From: Camellia lanceoleosa
Taxonomy: Eukaryota; Streptophyta; Magnoliopsida; Ericales; Theaceae
Direction of reading: 5' to 3'
NCBI GenBank assembly: GCA_025200525.1
Contig: CM045761.1
Span: 202,608,321-202,672,320 of the forward strand
Length of the DNA stretch: 64,000 nucleotides
A model generated the notes under the pieces. That model was not told the origin of the DNA and searched no databases. It saw only the letters and a list, made by a program, of their open reading frames with translations. A program made the position numbers and the translations under genes. Positions 34,206 through 45,402 of this stretch are shown here, one piece after another (the stretch's first letter is position 1; each line of letters starts with the position of its first letter).

Positions 34206-34799
34206 GCTAAGTTGTATACTCAATGAGTGACACCACTCATTATATTGAGAAAACCTAATGGTTCAACCGAAGTGACGGTTGATGAGGAAATAGCGCATCT
34301 GAAGCACTTAGTGCAGGAGAGTGCTGATGAAGAATTTGTTATCAAAAATGATAATGATGCCTAGTTGTAAGCAAGAAGGTGAAACCCAAGAAGCTAGATC
34401 CTTGGCTTTGGTTAAGTTTTCGATATTGGACATAAAATCGATAGTTTAGAAAGTTCAAGAATAAGAGAAAAAAGCCATGGTAGTTGGTTGTAAGCAGGAG
34501 CAACAACAAGTCAAGTCTTTGACCTTTGATAAATACTGTGCATTGGACATCGAAACAAAAGTTTAGGAAATACAGGAAGAAGAAACCTGATAGACAGACT
34601 TTGTCCATGAGGAAGAAGACAAAGATGTTGAACCAGAGAAAATGAGAGCAGAACAAAGCAAAGAAGTTGCTTCGAGGGTAGAAGAAATCAAAAGAGAAGC
34701 ATTAGTGAGTGCTTAATAACAAGACCCCTTGGAAGAAGTTAATTTAGGGGAAGGTTCTGCACAGCAACCCATTTATATCAGTGCTTGGTTAAGTCCTTG

Positions 34800-35646
34800 T
34801 GATAGAAACTAGTTATTGGTTGTCTTAAAACAATATAAGGATTGCTTTGCTTGGTCTTACAATGAACTGCCTGGATTGGACAGATCATTAGTAGAACATA
34901 GGCTCCCTCTGAAGTCTAATTTCAAGCCATACAAGCAGAAGCCAAGAATGATGAGTCCTAAAGTGGTTCAGAAGGTCAAGGAGAAAATTTCTAGGCTCCT
35001 TAAGGCAGGCTTTATTAGAACAGCCAGATATGTTGAATTGCTGTCCAATATTGTGCATGTGGTTAAAAAGAATGGTAAAATGAGGGTATGCATCGATTTT
35101 AGAAGCTTGAACTTAGCAACTCCAAAAGATGAGTACCCCATGCCTATAGTAGACTTATTGGTGGACAATTCAGCAGGGCACAAGATTTTGTCTATGAAGG
35201 ACGAACATTCTGGTTACAACCAAATATGCATTGCAGAGGAGGATGTCCATAAGACAGCGTGCAGATGTCCCGGGAACATTGACAACTTCGAATGGGTTAA
35301 AATGTCATTTAGTCTGAAGAATGTTGGGGCCACATATCAAAGGGCAATGAACACTATCTTTCATGATCTCATTGGAGGATATTTAGAGTGTTACATTGAT
35401 GACATTGTAGTAAAATCTCAGTCCATGGAGGAACACTTGGTTCACTTGGAGGCAGCTTTTGAAAGAATGAGAAAGTTCAAGTTGAAATTTAATCCTCTCA
35501 AATGTGCTTTTGGTGTATCAGCTGGAAACTTCTTGGGCCATGTGGTACACAAGAAGAGAATACAGATTGATCAGAATAAAGCCAAAGCCATCATTGAGGC
35601 CAAGCCTCCATCAAGTAAGAAAGAAGTACAAAAGTTTCTTGGTTAG
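34800..35646 (+). pseudogene. Tat reverse transcriptase
   Basis: The frame is open from 34816. Seen: CFAWSYNELPGLDRSLVEH upstream, VHVVKKNGKMRVCIDFRSLN, and the catalytic YIDD in ECYIDDIVVKSQ; then LKFNPLKCAFG and FLGHVV. The protein copies element RNA into DNA. The frame ends at a stop after KKEVQKFLG, inside the normal RT/RNase H junction, so it is separated from the RNase H region by nonsense mutations. Confidence 0.9.
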
Positions 35647-36110
35647 GTTAATTTTCTTTGAAGATTTATTCCTAACACTACAGGAAAAACTAAAATATTT
35701 TCTTCTTTATTGAAATTAAAAGATGAAGGGGAGTTTGCGTGGATAGCAGAGCATCAAACTGCTTTTGAAGGAATTAAAGCCTACTTTGCCAAGTCTCCAG
35801 TGCTGATGCCACTAAAGAGTGACAAGCCTTTAAAGTTATACATTGCTGCAGTAGAGGATTCATTAGGAGCTTTCTTAGCCTAGGACAATGAAGAAGGCAA
35901 TGAGCAAGCAATTTATTACCTTAGTAGATTTTTAAATTCTTGTGAATGTAAATACTCAACTGTAAAAAAGCTATGCCTTGCATTGTACTTTGCAGCAATG
36001 AAATTAAGATATTATCTTACCTAATATTGTCTCAGTAATCGCGACCACAGACTTGATTAAGTATATGTTATTTAGACCAATGTTGAAAGGAAGAATTGGC
36101 AAAGGATATT
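35647..36110 (+). pseudogene. Tat RNase H (first)
   Basis: Recognisable only in pieces across stops: GEFAWIAEHQTAFEGIKAYF, then PLKLYIAAVEDSLGAFLA followed by TAG, then QAIYYLSRFLNSCECKYS. This is the usual RNase H that follows RT in Ty3/Gypsy elements. In-frame TAG and TAA codons disable it. Confidence 0.7.
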
Positions 36111-36114
36111 AGCC

Positions 36115-36477
36115 TTGTTAGAAATTCACCTAGAATATGTCTCCCAAAAAGTAGTAAAAGGACAAGTTTTGGCTAATTTTTTGGCAGATTATCCATGTCA
36201 AACGGAAAACCAGGAGATAATGGATCTTGGTATGATCAATGTTGAGCCATGGCAGATATGGTTCGATGGGTCAAAACCCAATGGTCTGACTAGAATTGGT
36301 GTTGTAATTAAGTCACCACAAGGGGTAGAAACCACACATGGTTTCAAAGTGGATACAACTACTTGTTCCAATAATCAAGCTGAATATGAAGCTTTAATAA
36401 TGGGACTGGAAATGTTGGATTACAAGCTTATGCAGTTGATATATTTAGAGATTCTTAATTGTTGGTCAACCAAGTAA
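36115..36477 (+). pseudogene. Tat second RNase H (archaeal-type)
   Basis: Begins ALLEIHLEYVSQKVVKGQVLAN in pieces, then QIWFDGSKPNGLTRIGVVI, then CSNNQAEYEALIMGLEML. The D..E pattern in WFDGS and NNQAEYEAL is that of the extra archaeal-type RNase H known from the Tat lineage. It normally follows the RT-linked RNase H, as here. The frame ends early at a TAA; the rest continues in another frame to about 36640. Confidence 0.8.
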
Positions 36478-36689
36478 AAGGAATTTTCAAATGTCAAAGC
36501 GCAAGTATGTTACCATACTATGTTGTTGAATTACATTTACTTTCTCAGTTTCAAATATCAAATGTGACTTATATCCCAAGGTTCATGAATAATAAAGACA
36601 ATGATGTAGCTTAGAAGGCTTCAAATTTCAAAAAAAGGGATGATACTCAATTGAACATAAGTCAAGCAACATATCAAAAATTAATACCA

Positions 36690-38009
36690 CATTTAGCTAA
36701 AAAGAATGTGATGTTAGAAGTCAATCATAATGACTTACAAGATCAAGATTAGAGACATCCAATAATGCAATACCTAATTGGCCCATCTTTGAAAGCCAAC
36801 AGAAATATCAAATTACAATCTATGCAATACATAGTGTATGGTAATGCTCTTTACAAAAGGAGAGCAAATGGATTGTTATTGGAATGTTTAGTGCCGAAGG
36901 AAGCATTAACAGCCATAGCTGAAGTTCATGAAAGCATTTGAAGTGCCTATCAGCCTGGTGTGAAGATGAGATGGTTGCTTCTAAAACATTCTTACTATTG
37001 GCCAATCATCCTTAAAGATTGTATAGAGTATGCTAGAGGTTGCCAAGCATACCAAAAACATGGCATGATAAGACATATACCAATGACTGATTTATATGCA
37101 GTTGTGAAGCCTTAACCATTTAGAGATTGGGTTATGGATATGATAGGAAAAATACATCCACCCTCTTCGAAGCACCATTGTTTCATCTTAGTGGCTACAG
37201 ATTACTTCACTAGGTGAGTTGAAGCTAAACCATATAAAGCTGTCGATCAAACTAAGGTTATTGGATTTATTAAAGATCTGATCCACAGATTTGGCATCCC
37301 ACATATCATAACTAAAGATAATGGGACTATATTTGATGGAAAGATGGTAAAGTCTTTCACAACAGAATTTGGAATTAGTTTTATTAATTCCACCCCTTAT
37401 TATGCACAAGCAAATAGTTAAGCAGAATTATCTAACAAGTCCTTGAAAAAATGAATACAAAGAGTTGTGGAAGACAATCCTAGGGATTGACATAATTTGT
37501 TGTTGGATATATTATGGGCTTATAGGACTTCTCCAAGATCAAGTACAGGAGTAACTCCTTATGCTTTAGTGTATGGACATGATGCAGTGTTGCTTGTAGA
37601 AATTAACATTAAGTCTTTGAGGGTGAAATGCCAGGACCAATTAACTTTTGAATAATACCATCAAAGCATGTTTTTGGAGTTAGAGAGTATAGATGAAGCT
37701 CGAATTCTTGCATTAAATAATATTTTGTTCCAAAAGAAAAAGGCAGCCAAGAATTACAATAAGAAGGTTAAACACATTAGTTTTGATGAAGGTGATTTGG
37801 TATGGAGGACAATACTTTCAATAGGAATTAAAAGCCATAAGTTTGGTAAATGGTCACCTAATTGGGAAGGTCCATATCAAATTCATAGAGTCTTGCCTGG
37901 GGGAGCATACGATTTGAGAAATTTGAATGGATATGTGCATCCTAAAAAAATTAACAGCAGGTACTTGAAACCTTATTATCCAACTGTATGGGAAACACAA
38001 GGAGTGTAG
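36690..38009 (+). pseudogene. Tat integrase
   Basis: The zinc-binding part is seen as EVHESI and CIEYARGCQAYQKH. The core follows with VATDYFTR, ITKDNGTIFDG, STPYYAQANS and AELSNKSLKK, which together carry the D, D and E positions. WAYRTSPRSSTGVTPYALVYG and the C-terminal domain (FGKWSPNWEGPYQIHRVLPG, 37668-38009 open) come next. Several in-frame TAG, TGA and TAA codons are present. No chromodomain is seen, as expected for Tat. Confidence 0.85.
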
Positions 38010-38063
38010 AAAATGCTAAACAAGAAGCATCAAAACACTTGAACAATAAATAAGAATTTCATT

Positions 38064-39477
38064 TCATATAGAATTGAATACATGCAGCCATAAGTTGGCC
38101 CAAAAATCTGTACAATGTTTCAATTGTTCCCTTACAATTGATTCTCTACTCCTAAGGGATGGGAACAACTGAATGGTTGTAACCATGTCCTGCCTTTGAT
38201 CAACCAGCCTTTGATTGGTGATTTGCAGCTTTGTAGCAGTTCGATCCAAGGCTAGATTAACTGCTAATAACTCTTTTTCTAATTGAGCCTTTTTCTCCAA
38301 GAGCTGGGTTCGAAATTGAGAAGTAGAGGAATGTTGTCCTTTCAATTCAGACACCTCAGCATGCATATGAGAAATAAATTCCTTGTCTTTTGATAGCTTC
38401 TCATCTACAGCTTTGGCAATATGGCAAATGTTGACATAAAAATCTATGGTAGTTGCTGCCTGAGACTAGTGACTTGAAATTGCCATGTTAGATTACTTAA
38501 TGACCTTACAGCACTGGAGGAAACCATTCTTGATGATAGATCTTTGTAAGGCTGTGAATGGAATCCTTGAGAATGATGTCAGTAATTCCAAACAGGAGCT
38601 CAAGTCCAGTGGAGGTAAAGAAACCCTACTAATGGTTGAAGAGCTCTAAAAAATTTCCAAGAAAGAGTTAGCCAGAACCAATGGCTCAGCTTCATTACTG
38701 GCTAATGGAATGGTGGAAGGTATGTCAAAAAAGCTAGCCAGCCTAGCTTTAAAAATGTCCATCTCTTTCACTGACATTGAAGTTGCAGAAAGGTCTCTAG
38801 TGGAAGGAATAGATGGCTACATAGGGATAGGAGAGGAGGATGAAGTGTCCCTAGCAGTGTCTATAGTCCTGGCCACTAGTAAGTCAAGAGAAGAAGGACT
38901 GGAGATGGGTAGTGATAGTGGACAAAGAATTGGTGAGCTACCAGTATTTTTTTCTGGGAGTATCAGTTATCACTGAAGATGAAGTGATAACTGGGATCTC
39001 CTTAGGTGGGGAAGGAGCAGCCAGGATTGTAGGGAGAGTAAATTAGGCTAAGGTAAAGGTTAGATGAGGAAGACATGGAGTTAAGCCAAAGGATAAAGAT
39101 ATAAGAATGCTTTGCCTCAAAAAATGTATGAAAAGTGTAGAACCAGGAAGTGAAAGTATTGTCTAGATGGGCTCTATACTTAAAGGCACTTTAGTGCCGA
39201 TTTTCTTCCTCATTTTTGATGGTGCTTCTAATGGTCTTTCAACTTCAGATAAGACTGAAAAAATCCTTGTCAAAGGAGGAGGTAGAATAGCTGTTGCTGC
39301 AAAATAAGAAATATGAAGCAATGTTAAGTTTCATTACTGAAAACTTGAGAAGGGAAATTACTAGAGACATAAAAGAAAATTACTAGTTTCAGAAGTGGTA
39401 GCAATTGTTGAAGAGCTGCGAAGGGCATAATGTTCAGCAGTTTGTTACCTCCTTGCAGCTTCTCTTTGGAGTGCATT
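38064..39477 (-). pseudogene. 3' part of the antisense gene of the Tat element (coiled-coil tail)
   Basis: On the strand opposite to gag-pol. The frame at 38366-38064 reads as a heptad-rich coiled coil (LLEKKAQLEKELLAVNLALD, then TKLQITNQRLVDQRQDM). Upstream on the same strand the sequence is Ser/Thr/Lys-rich and interrupted. It is the continuation of the gene at 49434-51190, cut in two by the Tekay insertion at 39478. A plant-mobile-domain protein followed by a coiled coil is a known arrangement; joining the two halves is inference. Confidence 0.55.
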
Positions 39478-40422
39478 TGTGACACCCAAATTTTCTTTTT
39501 AAATTTAAAATTGCAATAAATAGAAATCAATAATAATAATAATAATAAATAAATAATAGTAATAAACAAATAAATGCATAGTTTAGGAAAATAAGAATTA
39601 ATTGATTAAATCGTTAAGGAAATAAATTGTGAGACACCACACGTTAAATATTTTAGTAAATGGTAAGTGATATTTTGTAGTTTGGTGGTGAGATTTTTAG
39701 CTATGACCCTAACTTATAGTCATATATAATTTTAGGAATCATCGTGGATTACCAAAGAAGGTAATAACTTTTAGAATAGTAAAAGGCTAAAGTGACTCTC
39801 GATAAATTCTAAGAGATAAACTCAACAGGGTTAACAAATAAATAAATAAGAAAAATAAATAAGATTGAATCTGCCAAGATTACACGCGTCAACACTCAGG
39901 GACTTTCCGTAAACTTATTGCCCATGGTTACCTCCCTATTTATTGGCTCATGTTAAGGGCAATAGAAAAGAAAAAGAAAATATAAAGTAAAGGAAGACAT
40001 CATGGGTGAGGAATCCTTGAGTGGTGGAAAGAAAGAATAAGAAATTAATTTAAGGTGAGTTATATTATACCTTGAGCTAGCATAACATGTTTTAAATATG
40101 TTTTGAGTCACCATAATATATTTTACGTATGTTTTGACTCACCATAGTTTATTTTATACAAGTTATGTTTTATAAATCATATTAATATTTCAATTACGTA
40201 GGTTCTTTTCCAAACTCTATTTGCTTAAAATGAAACCCATGGATATGTTTGTTTAACTTTTAATGACTATGTTTGTTTTTTAATAAACATTTGGTACCCA
40301 ATTATATTATTTTAATTTACTTAATTTATCCGTTGCGCTATAACTATAGAAAATTTTAGAATTACTTTATTGTCATCTTGTTACGACACCGAACCTTTGG
40401 GTACCGGGTTTGGGTTGTGACA
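39478..40422 (+). repeat. 5' LTR of the Tekay element
   Basis: Runs from TGTGACACCCAAATTTTC to GGGTTGTGACA. At about 39936 it reads CTCCCTATTTATTGG where the 3' LTR has CTCCCTATAAATAGGGAGG, so the TATA region has been altered and shortened. Confidence 0.93.
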
Positions 40423-40426
40423 AAAG

Positions 40427-40438
40427 TGGTATCAGAGC
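40427..40438 (+). promoter_or_regulatory. primer-binding site, initiator tRNA-Met
   Basis: TGGTATCAGAGC, four bases after the 5' LTR, is the standard plant PBS complementary to the 3' end of initiator tRNA-Met. Confidence 0.92.
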
Positions 40439-40782
40439 AATGGTTTTTAAAAAAAATAAAAAAATAATAAATATATATATAGTATAAGTTTTTGAATTTT
40501 TCTGTATAATTTTCACATTATTTGCAATTCACATTTGAATTGAAGATTATTTTTTAAAAAAAAAATGTGTATAAAACAAAATTGTATATGTTTTTGAAAT
40601 TTCCTGTACAATTATTCACATTAATTTTATTCACATTTGTTGAAATTCACGTTATTTGAATTGCAAAAAACAATATATATATATATTATTAAATTTGTAT
40701 TATTTTATATTATGTGGTATGTCTAACACAAGTAAACCATGTTATACATATGTCTAGGCTAAGTTTTCCTGTGTTGTAGGAA

Positions 40783-41256
40783 ATGGTGAATCTAATGGAG
40801 TTATTCTGGTTTGAGCCCCCAGAAGCTCATCTCCTCCCGAATCTATTAGAGGGCTGGGGTGACTCAGAGAGTCTTGTCAGGCAAGTCCATCCGACACTTG
40901 ACTAGCTCATGGGAAGACCCGTTTATTTGCAGGCCGACCCCGATGAGGATTTCTTATTCTGGAGACTTAGCCGAGGTAGCACTCGTGAGAGGTACATAGG
41001 ACCGACCCACGTTGTTGGTCTTGTTCTGGACCTAGAACCGCTACATTTTCTGGTCGCACCTCTACCCGTAGGCTTTACAGAGAGGAGGGGACCCGCATAC
41101 CCTAGTAGCCACATTCGTACTACGACACCTCTTCCACAGCACATTGCCTATACCCTAGCTATGGACTTCACCGACGGTGCATCATACTTGGAGATACCAA
41201 TACGGATTACTGGACAGGAATTTTGGGGTTATGATCACGGTGCTCCTGTTACATAG
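40783..41256 (+). pseudogene. extra leader ORF between PBS and gag of the Tekay element
   Basis: A frame from the ATG at 40783 (MVNLMELFWFEPPEAHLLP) meets one TAG after about 40 codons. It resumes in the same frame for another 116 codons (FLFWRLSRGSTRERYIGPTH to ITGQEFWGYDHGAPVT) before the next stop. It is richer in GC and more protein-like than the surrounding leader. I recognise no domain. It lies upstream of gag where Tekay elements usually have untranslated leader. Confidence 0.45.
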
Positions 41257-41650
41257 TCCAGGTGGTATGGAGCTGCTTTGGAGTAGAGCACAGTGGGTGG
41301 GAGTTTGAATCCATCATGCAGAGTGAGTTTGCGGGGTTATTTCATGGGCTAGTTTTTCAGAGCCAGTTCTCATGGTGGTGGCCTAACAGTCCATTTTAGA
41401 CATCTGACCAGGAGATCCTTTTTGTGACCTGACCATGATTAGTCTAATCCTTATATTTTTGTATCAGTAGGATTAGACAATAATTTTTGACGGCTGGACT
41501 AACGCCTTATGTATAGTGACAATGATGTATATATGATGTTTTATGTGGTATTAATGTAGTAATATTAATGTGATATAGTATGTTATATATGACGTTGTAT
41601 CAAAGTTGTATCAATGTGATGTCACGCTTATATCATTTTACTTTGTAGTA

Positions 41651-42640
41651 ATGGCCAACGAAGGAAATGAAATCGGATCATCAGCCAGCGGTACCATCCC
41701 AATGGAGCAAATCATGGAAAGAGCAGTCACCAACTTTTTGCAGGCCTTGCAAACCAGCATAACCAATGTGACATTAGAGAGACGAGAAGAACCAACTACG
41801 ATTAAACAATTTCAGGATCTAAAACCCACCACATTTATCGGCGGTCCAAACCCACTGGTGGCAGAGGCTTAGGTTAGGGACATAGAGAAAATCTTTCACA
41901 CTCTACCTTGCACAGAAAGACAGAAGGTGACTTTTGCCACATTCACCTTCAAAGACGATACACAAAAATGGTGGCTTCTTACCTTAGAGAGGAAGATATT
42001 GTGACTTGGGCAAGATTTTGGAGGTATTCTATGAAAAATGCTTTCCAGATTCACTGTGGGAACAAAAGGCGGCAAAATTTATACATCTAAGGTAAAGAAC
42101 CATGACAGTGGCCAAATACGAAAGCAAGTTCACACAATTGGCCCGATTCGCGACATTCGTCATCCCTATTGAAGCTTGAAAAGCCAGAAAATTTGAAACA
42201 GGATTGGATCCTGAAATCAAGGACAGGCTGGAGGTTTTGAAACTACCAACATATGCAGCAATGGTAGATTAAGCTTACATTGCAGAAAAAGGGATTAAAG
42301 TCTTGCGCTTTGGAGAACCAAACTAGAAGAAGCGATTTTAGGAAAAAGATAACAGAAGACCCGGTGTAGCGCCTTCCAAGAGAGTAAATACAGGCACAAC
42401 CAGTTCAACCAATTCAAGCAATCAAGGTCCTACAAATCTCAGAGGTGGCACCATTCCAGCTTGCACTACCTATAGAAGGACTCATTAGGGACAATGCTGT
42501 CAAGATACGGGAGCATGCTTTAGATGTGGCCAAATTGGCCACTTGCTGAGAGATTGCCCAAAGCTTACCAGTCCTACCGCCAACCCCTTTACACCAGTCT
42601 GAAAACCCGCGGTACCTGAAGAAGTGAGGAAGGACCAGAA
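41651..42640 (+). pseudogene. Tekay gag
   Basis: Starts MANEGNEIGSSASGTIPMEQ and reads FLQALQTSITN and FQDLKPTTFIGGPNPLVAEA before a TAG; the capsid part continues as IEKIFHTLPCTERQKVTFAT and KDDTQKWW. A CCHC zinc knuckle, CFRCGQIGHLLRDCPK, is readable at about 42513-42560. Stops and frame changes between these blocks make it non-functional. Confidence 0.85.
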
Positions 42641-43619
42641 ACGCCAAAGAAGAGCTTTTGCCCTAGTGCCTGGAAACCTAGAAGTTACTGAGAATGTTGT
42701 GTCGGTACACTTTCTGTTTGTGGTCACTTAGCCCATGTTCTCTTTGACTTTGGTTCAACTCATTCTTTTGTTACACCACACTTTGCTACCAAGATGGCAT
42801 CAACACCCCAACCCTTAGGATACGTACTATCTGTGTCTTTTCCTTCTAGAAATTCCGCCCTCAGTACTAATGCGTACAAATCTTGTACTGTATCCTTAAA
42901 AGGGAAAACCTTACACGTAGACTTAATTCCCCTCTGCATTAGTACCTTTTGTAACGCCCTCAAAATAACAACATAAGACCCAACAGTAAAGACATGCATT
43001 GATATATATAAAAGTTTCATATCCTTCTATTTATCACAGTTTCATTACAAAAAGTATTACATGTTAACAACAAAAGCAAATGCCCTAAGGGCTTACAGCT
43101 TTCCAAGTTAACACTTGGTTACAAAAAGAGAGCACTAGCTCAATTACACCTTAAGCCCTTGGCTTGAATTTACATGTAATACATCAAAAGAAAATAGACG
43201 ACCAAAAAGTCTGTCAGCCTCAAGCCTCCCAAGCTATGTCCTTGGAGGTGGCATGCTACCTGTACCTGAAAATGATGTTCCCATATAGGGTGAGCCACGG
43301 CCAGAGAAATATACTAAACCAGTTATGAATAATGACTAAAAGATTAACAGTTGATAGATGGTCAACACTTTTACACTCTTTCATAACACATTACAATTCC
43401 AAGACTTTCAAGCCTATGTTCAATTCAATCTCCATTTTCATTTAATTCTCAATTCATAATTCATGGCTCAGAACCTGGCCAAACAACTCATATGAGACAA
43501 TAACTCATGTAAACCACTTTCAATTTCATTACTTCCACAGATAAGCATACTAGCTATATCACATTCCCAAGACAAGCATATGAGCTCTGTCAACACATTT
43601 CTAGACAAGCATATGAGCT

Positions 43620-43730
43620 CTATCTACGGAGTCCATCCCCTATCTTCTCCCAAACAACATCCGGTTTAGAGGTACATCCCCTATCTTCCCCTAAACCGTG
43701 GAGTACATCCCCTATCTTCTCCAACACAAC
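43620..43730 (+). repeat. short repeats inside the solo LTR
   Basis: Three imperfect units around TACATCCCCTATCTTCTCC, at about 43628, 43672 and 43703. Confidence 0.7.
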
Positions 43731-44502
43731 ACAATGCATATAAACAATAATTATACACACCACAAATCAATACATAAAGTTAATGTATTCTTCAACTGTC
43801 ATACTCAATGACACATTTCAATGATTGGTTTTAGTTTGCCTAATCATCATGCATTGTTTACAACAATCAAGACTATCCTCCACCGATAGCCCAAAACAGA
43901 TATTTCTAAACAGAAAATAAATGCACAAAATGGATATTAAATCAACATTTCCACTTTAATTCCTCATTTCTCATAATTAATCATATCAATTAATTAATCA
44001 ATGTAGTTAGGGCATTTTCCATAATTAACATCTCAACCCTTAGGTTCCATTTTCATCAATGTTTCAACATTAATCCCATGTTTTTATACCAAACATGCCT
44101 CTAGGTTCATTATAAATAAATCCCAACTTTTGTAAAATTACACAAAGGCCCAAAGTTTTCTCAAAATTTCACAACAACTTCCAACACATCAAAATGCTAA
44201 AATTCAAAGACAAAATCCATAAAGAGGAGTAGGATATCCCTACCTCAAAGTTTGAGCTCAAAAGGAGATGAAGACCCAACACCCAACTTGCTCCAAAACC
44301 AAATATTTTCAGATTAGATCGAAACCCAAGTCACCCTCTATCTTTTTAACAAAGCACTTAGGGGAGATTCACACTCTAGGGAGATGATTTCTTAGAGAGA
44401 AGGCAAGTCTAGAGAGAGAGGCTCTCAGATTTAGGGTTTGAAGATGTTAAAGTTTTAAAAAAAAGTGAAGTTTAGATCGCTGCTGCGAACTGATATAAAT
44501 AG

Positions 44503-44850
44503 GCTCGCTCGAGCGAAGGCTTGGTCGCTTGAGCGACCAGACACAGAAAACCCTAGCTCGAGCCAAGAAGGTCTCGCTCGAGCCAACAACCCGAAGCTCG
44601 CTCGGCGAAGAAAAGCTCGCCGAGCTAGGAACTCGACCCTTCAGTTCTGCAACTAGATGCGCTCGGCGACAAAGCGCCGCTCGGCGAAGACCGAACCAGA
44701 TCGCTCGAGCGAAGAAAAGCTCGCTCGAGCCAAAAATCATGGTGTACAAGTCGATTACGAGCCAGACGCTTCGCTCGGCGAAGCCACTCTGGTTCGACCC
44801 ACCGAATTAAAACTCAACGCCGCTCGGCGACCAATTCCTCGGCGAAGGAC
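44503..44850. repeat. CpG-rich palindromic motif cluster in the solo LTR
   Basis: Many copies of GCTCGAGCGA / TCGCTCGAGCGA and GCTCGGCGAA / TCGCCGAGC are spread over about 350 bp. The core CTCGAG is palindromic and the block is far richer in CpG than the rest of the window. On the LTR's own strand it lies in the 5' (U3-like) part. Confidence 0.75.
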
Positions 44851-45402
44851 AAAAATGCAGGCGGCAACCCTTGGTTCCCAAACACAACCAACTCGAAACA
44901 AACCGCCAACACATCCTATAACTCAAATACAATGTAGAAAAGGATGTAAACAAGACAATGCTCAACTATTAACATCCACGGACACATGTCCGGATCACTG
45001 TACAATAAGGGGTAAACCCGGGATCACTATACCTTTGATATAATCTTAGGAATGGATTAGTTAGTTGCCAACCATGCCTTTATCGATTGTGAAGCCAAAA
45101 AAGTTTTCCTCCGGTCACCAAACCAACTCGAACTTGTCTGCGAAGGAATTAGAACCTCTCCCCTTCCATGTATTATATCCTTCATAACTGCCCAATGACT
45201 TGTAAGAAAAGGATGTTGTAGTTGTATTTGTTATATGATCAAAACTCAACAAGAGACCCCCATACTTGATGAAATCCTTGTGGTTTGAGAATTCCCTGAT
45301 GTATTCCCTGAAGACCTGCCTGGTATCCCAGTTGACCGAGAAATCGAATTCACCATTGAAACCCAACCTGGTACACAACCAATCTCAAAAACCCCTTACC
45401 GC

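Larger units (their letters stand above)
42950..45031 (-). mobile_element. solo LTR of another retrotransposon, reverse orientation, inside the Tekay protease
   Basis: 2082 bp flanked by CCTTT at 42945-42949 and 45032-45036. Read on the minus strand it starts TATAGTGATCCCGGGTTTAC, with the first base pair TA where TG is expected, and ends TTTTGAGGGCGTTACA, a familiar LTR end. Removing it with one pentamer restores the protease reading frame across the site. It contains no coding frame and no second LTR, so it is best explained by recombination between the two LTRs of a former full element. Confidence 0.85.
42715..45110 (+). pseudogene. Tekay protease, split by a solo LTR
   Basis: The first half (42725-42949) contains LFDFGSTHSFVTPHFATKM, where the family has DSGSTHSF, so the active-site Ser is Phe here, and ends at AGTACCTTT. 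The second half resumes at 45037 with DIILGMD, a TAG in place of the conserved Trp codon, and LVANHAFIDCEAKKV. The 2.08-kb solo LTR lies between, with the pentamer CCTTT on both sides. Confidence 0.85.

Noticed and set aside
34342..34656. Minus-strand frame of 104 codons in the Tat element
   Set aside because: It is antisense to the Glu/Lys-rich spacer between protease and RT and is only a Phe/Leu-rich complement.
40427..40438. A tRNA-Met-like sequence
   Set aside because: Only the 12 bases complementary to the tRNA 3' end are present, right after an LTR; it is a primer-binding site, not a tRNA gene.
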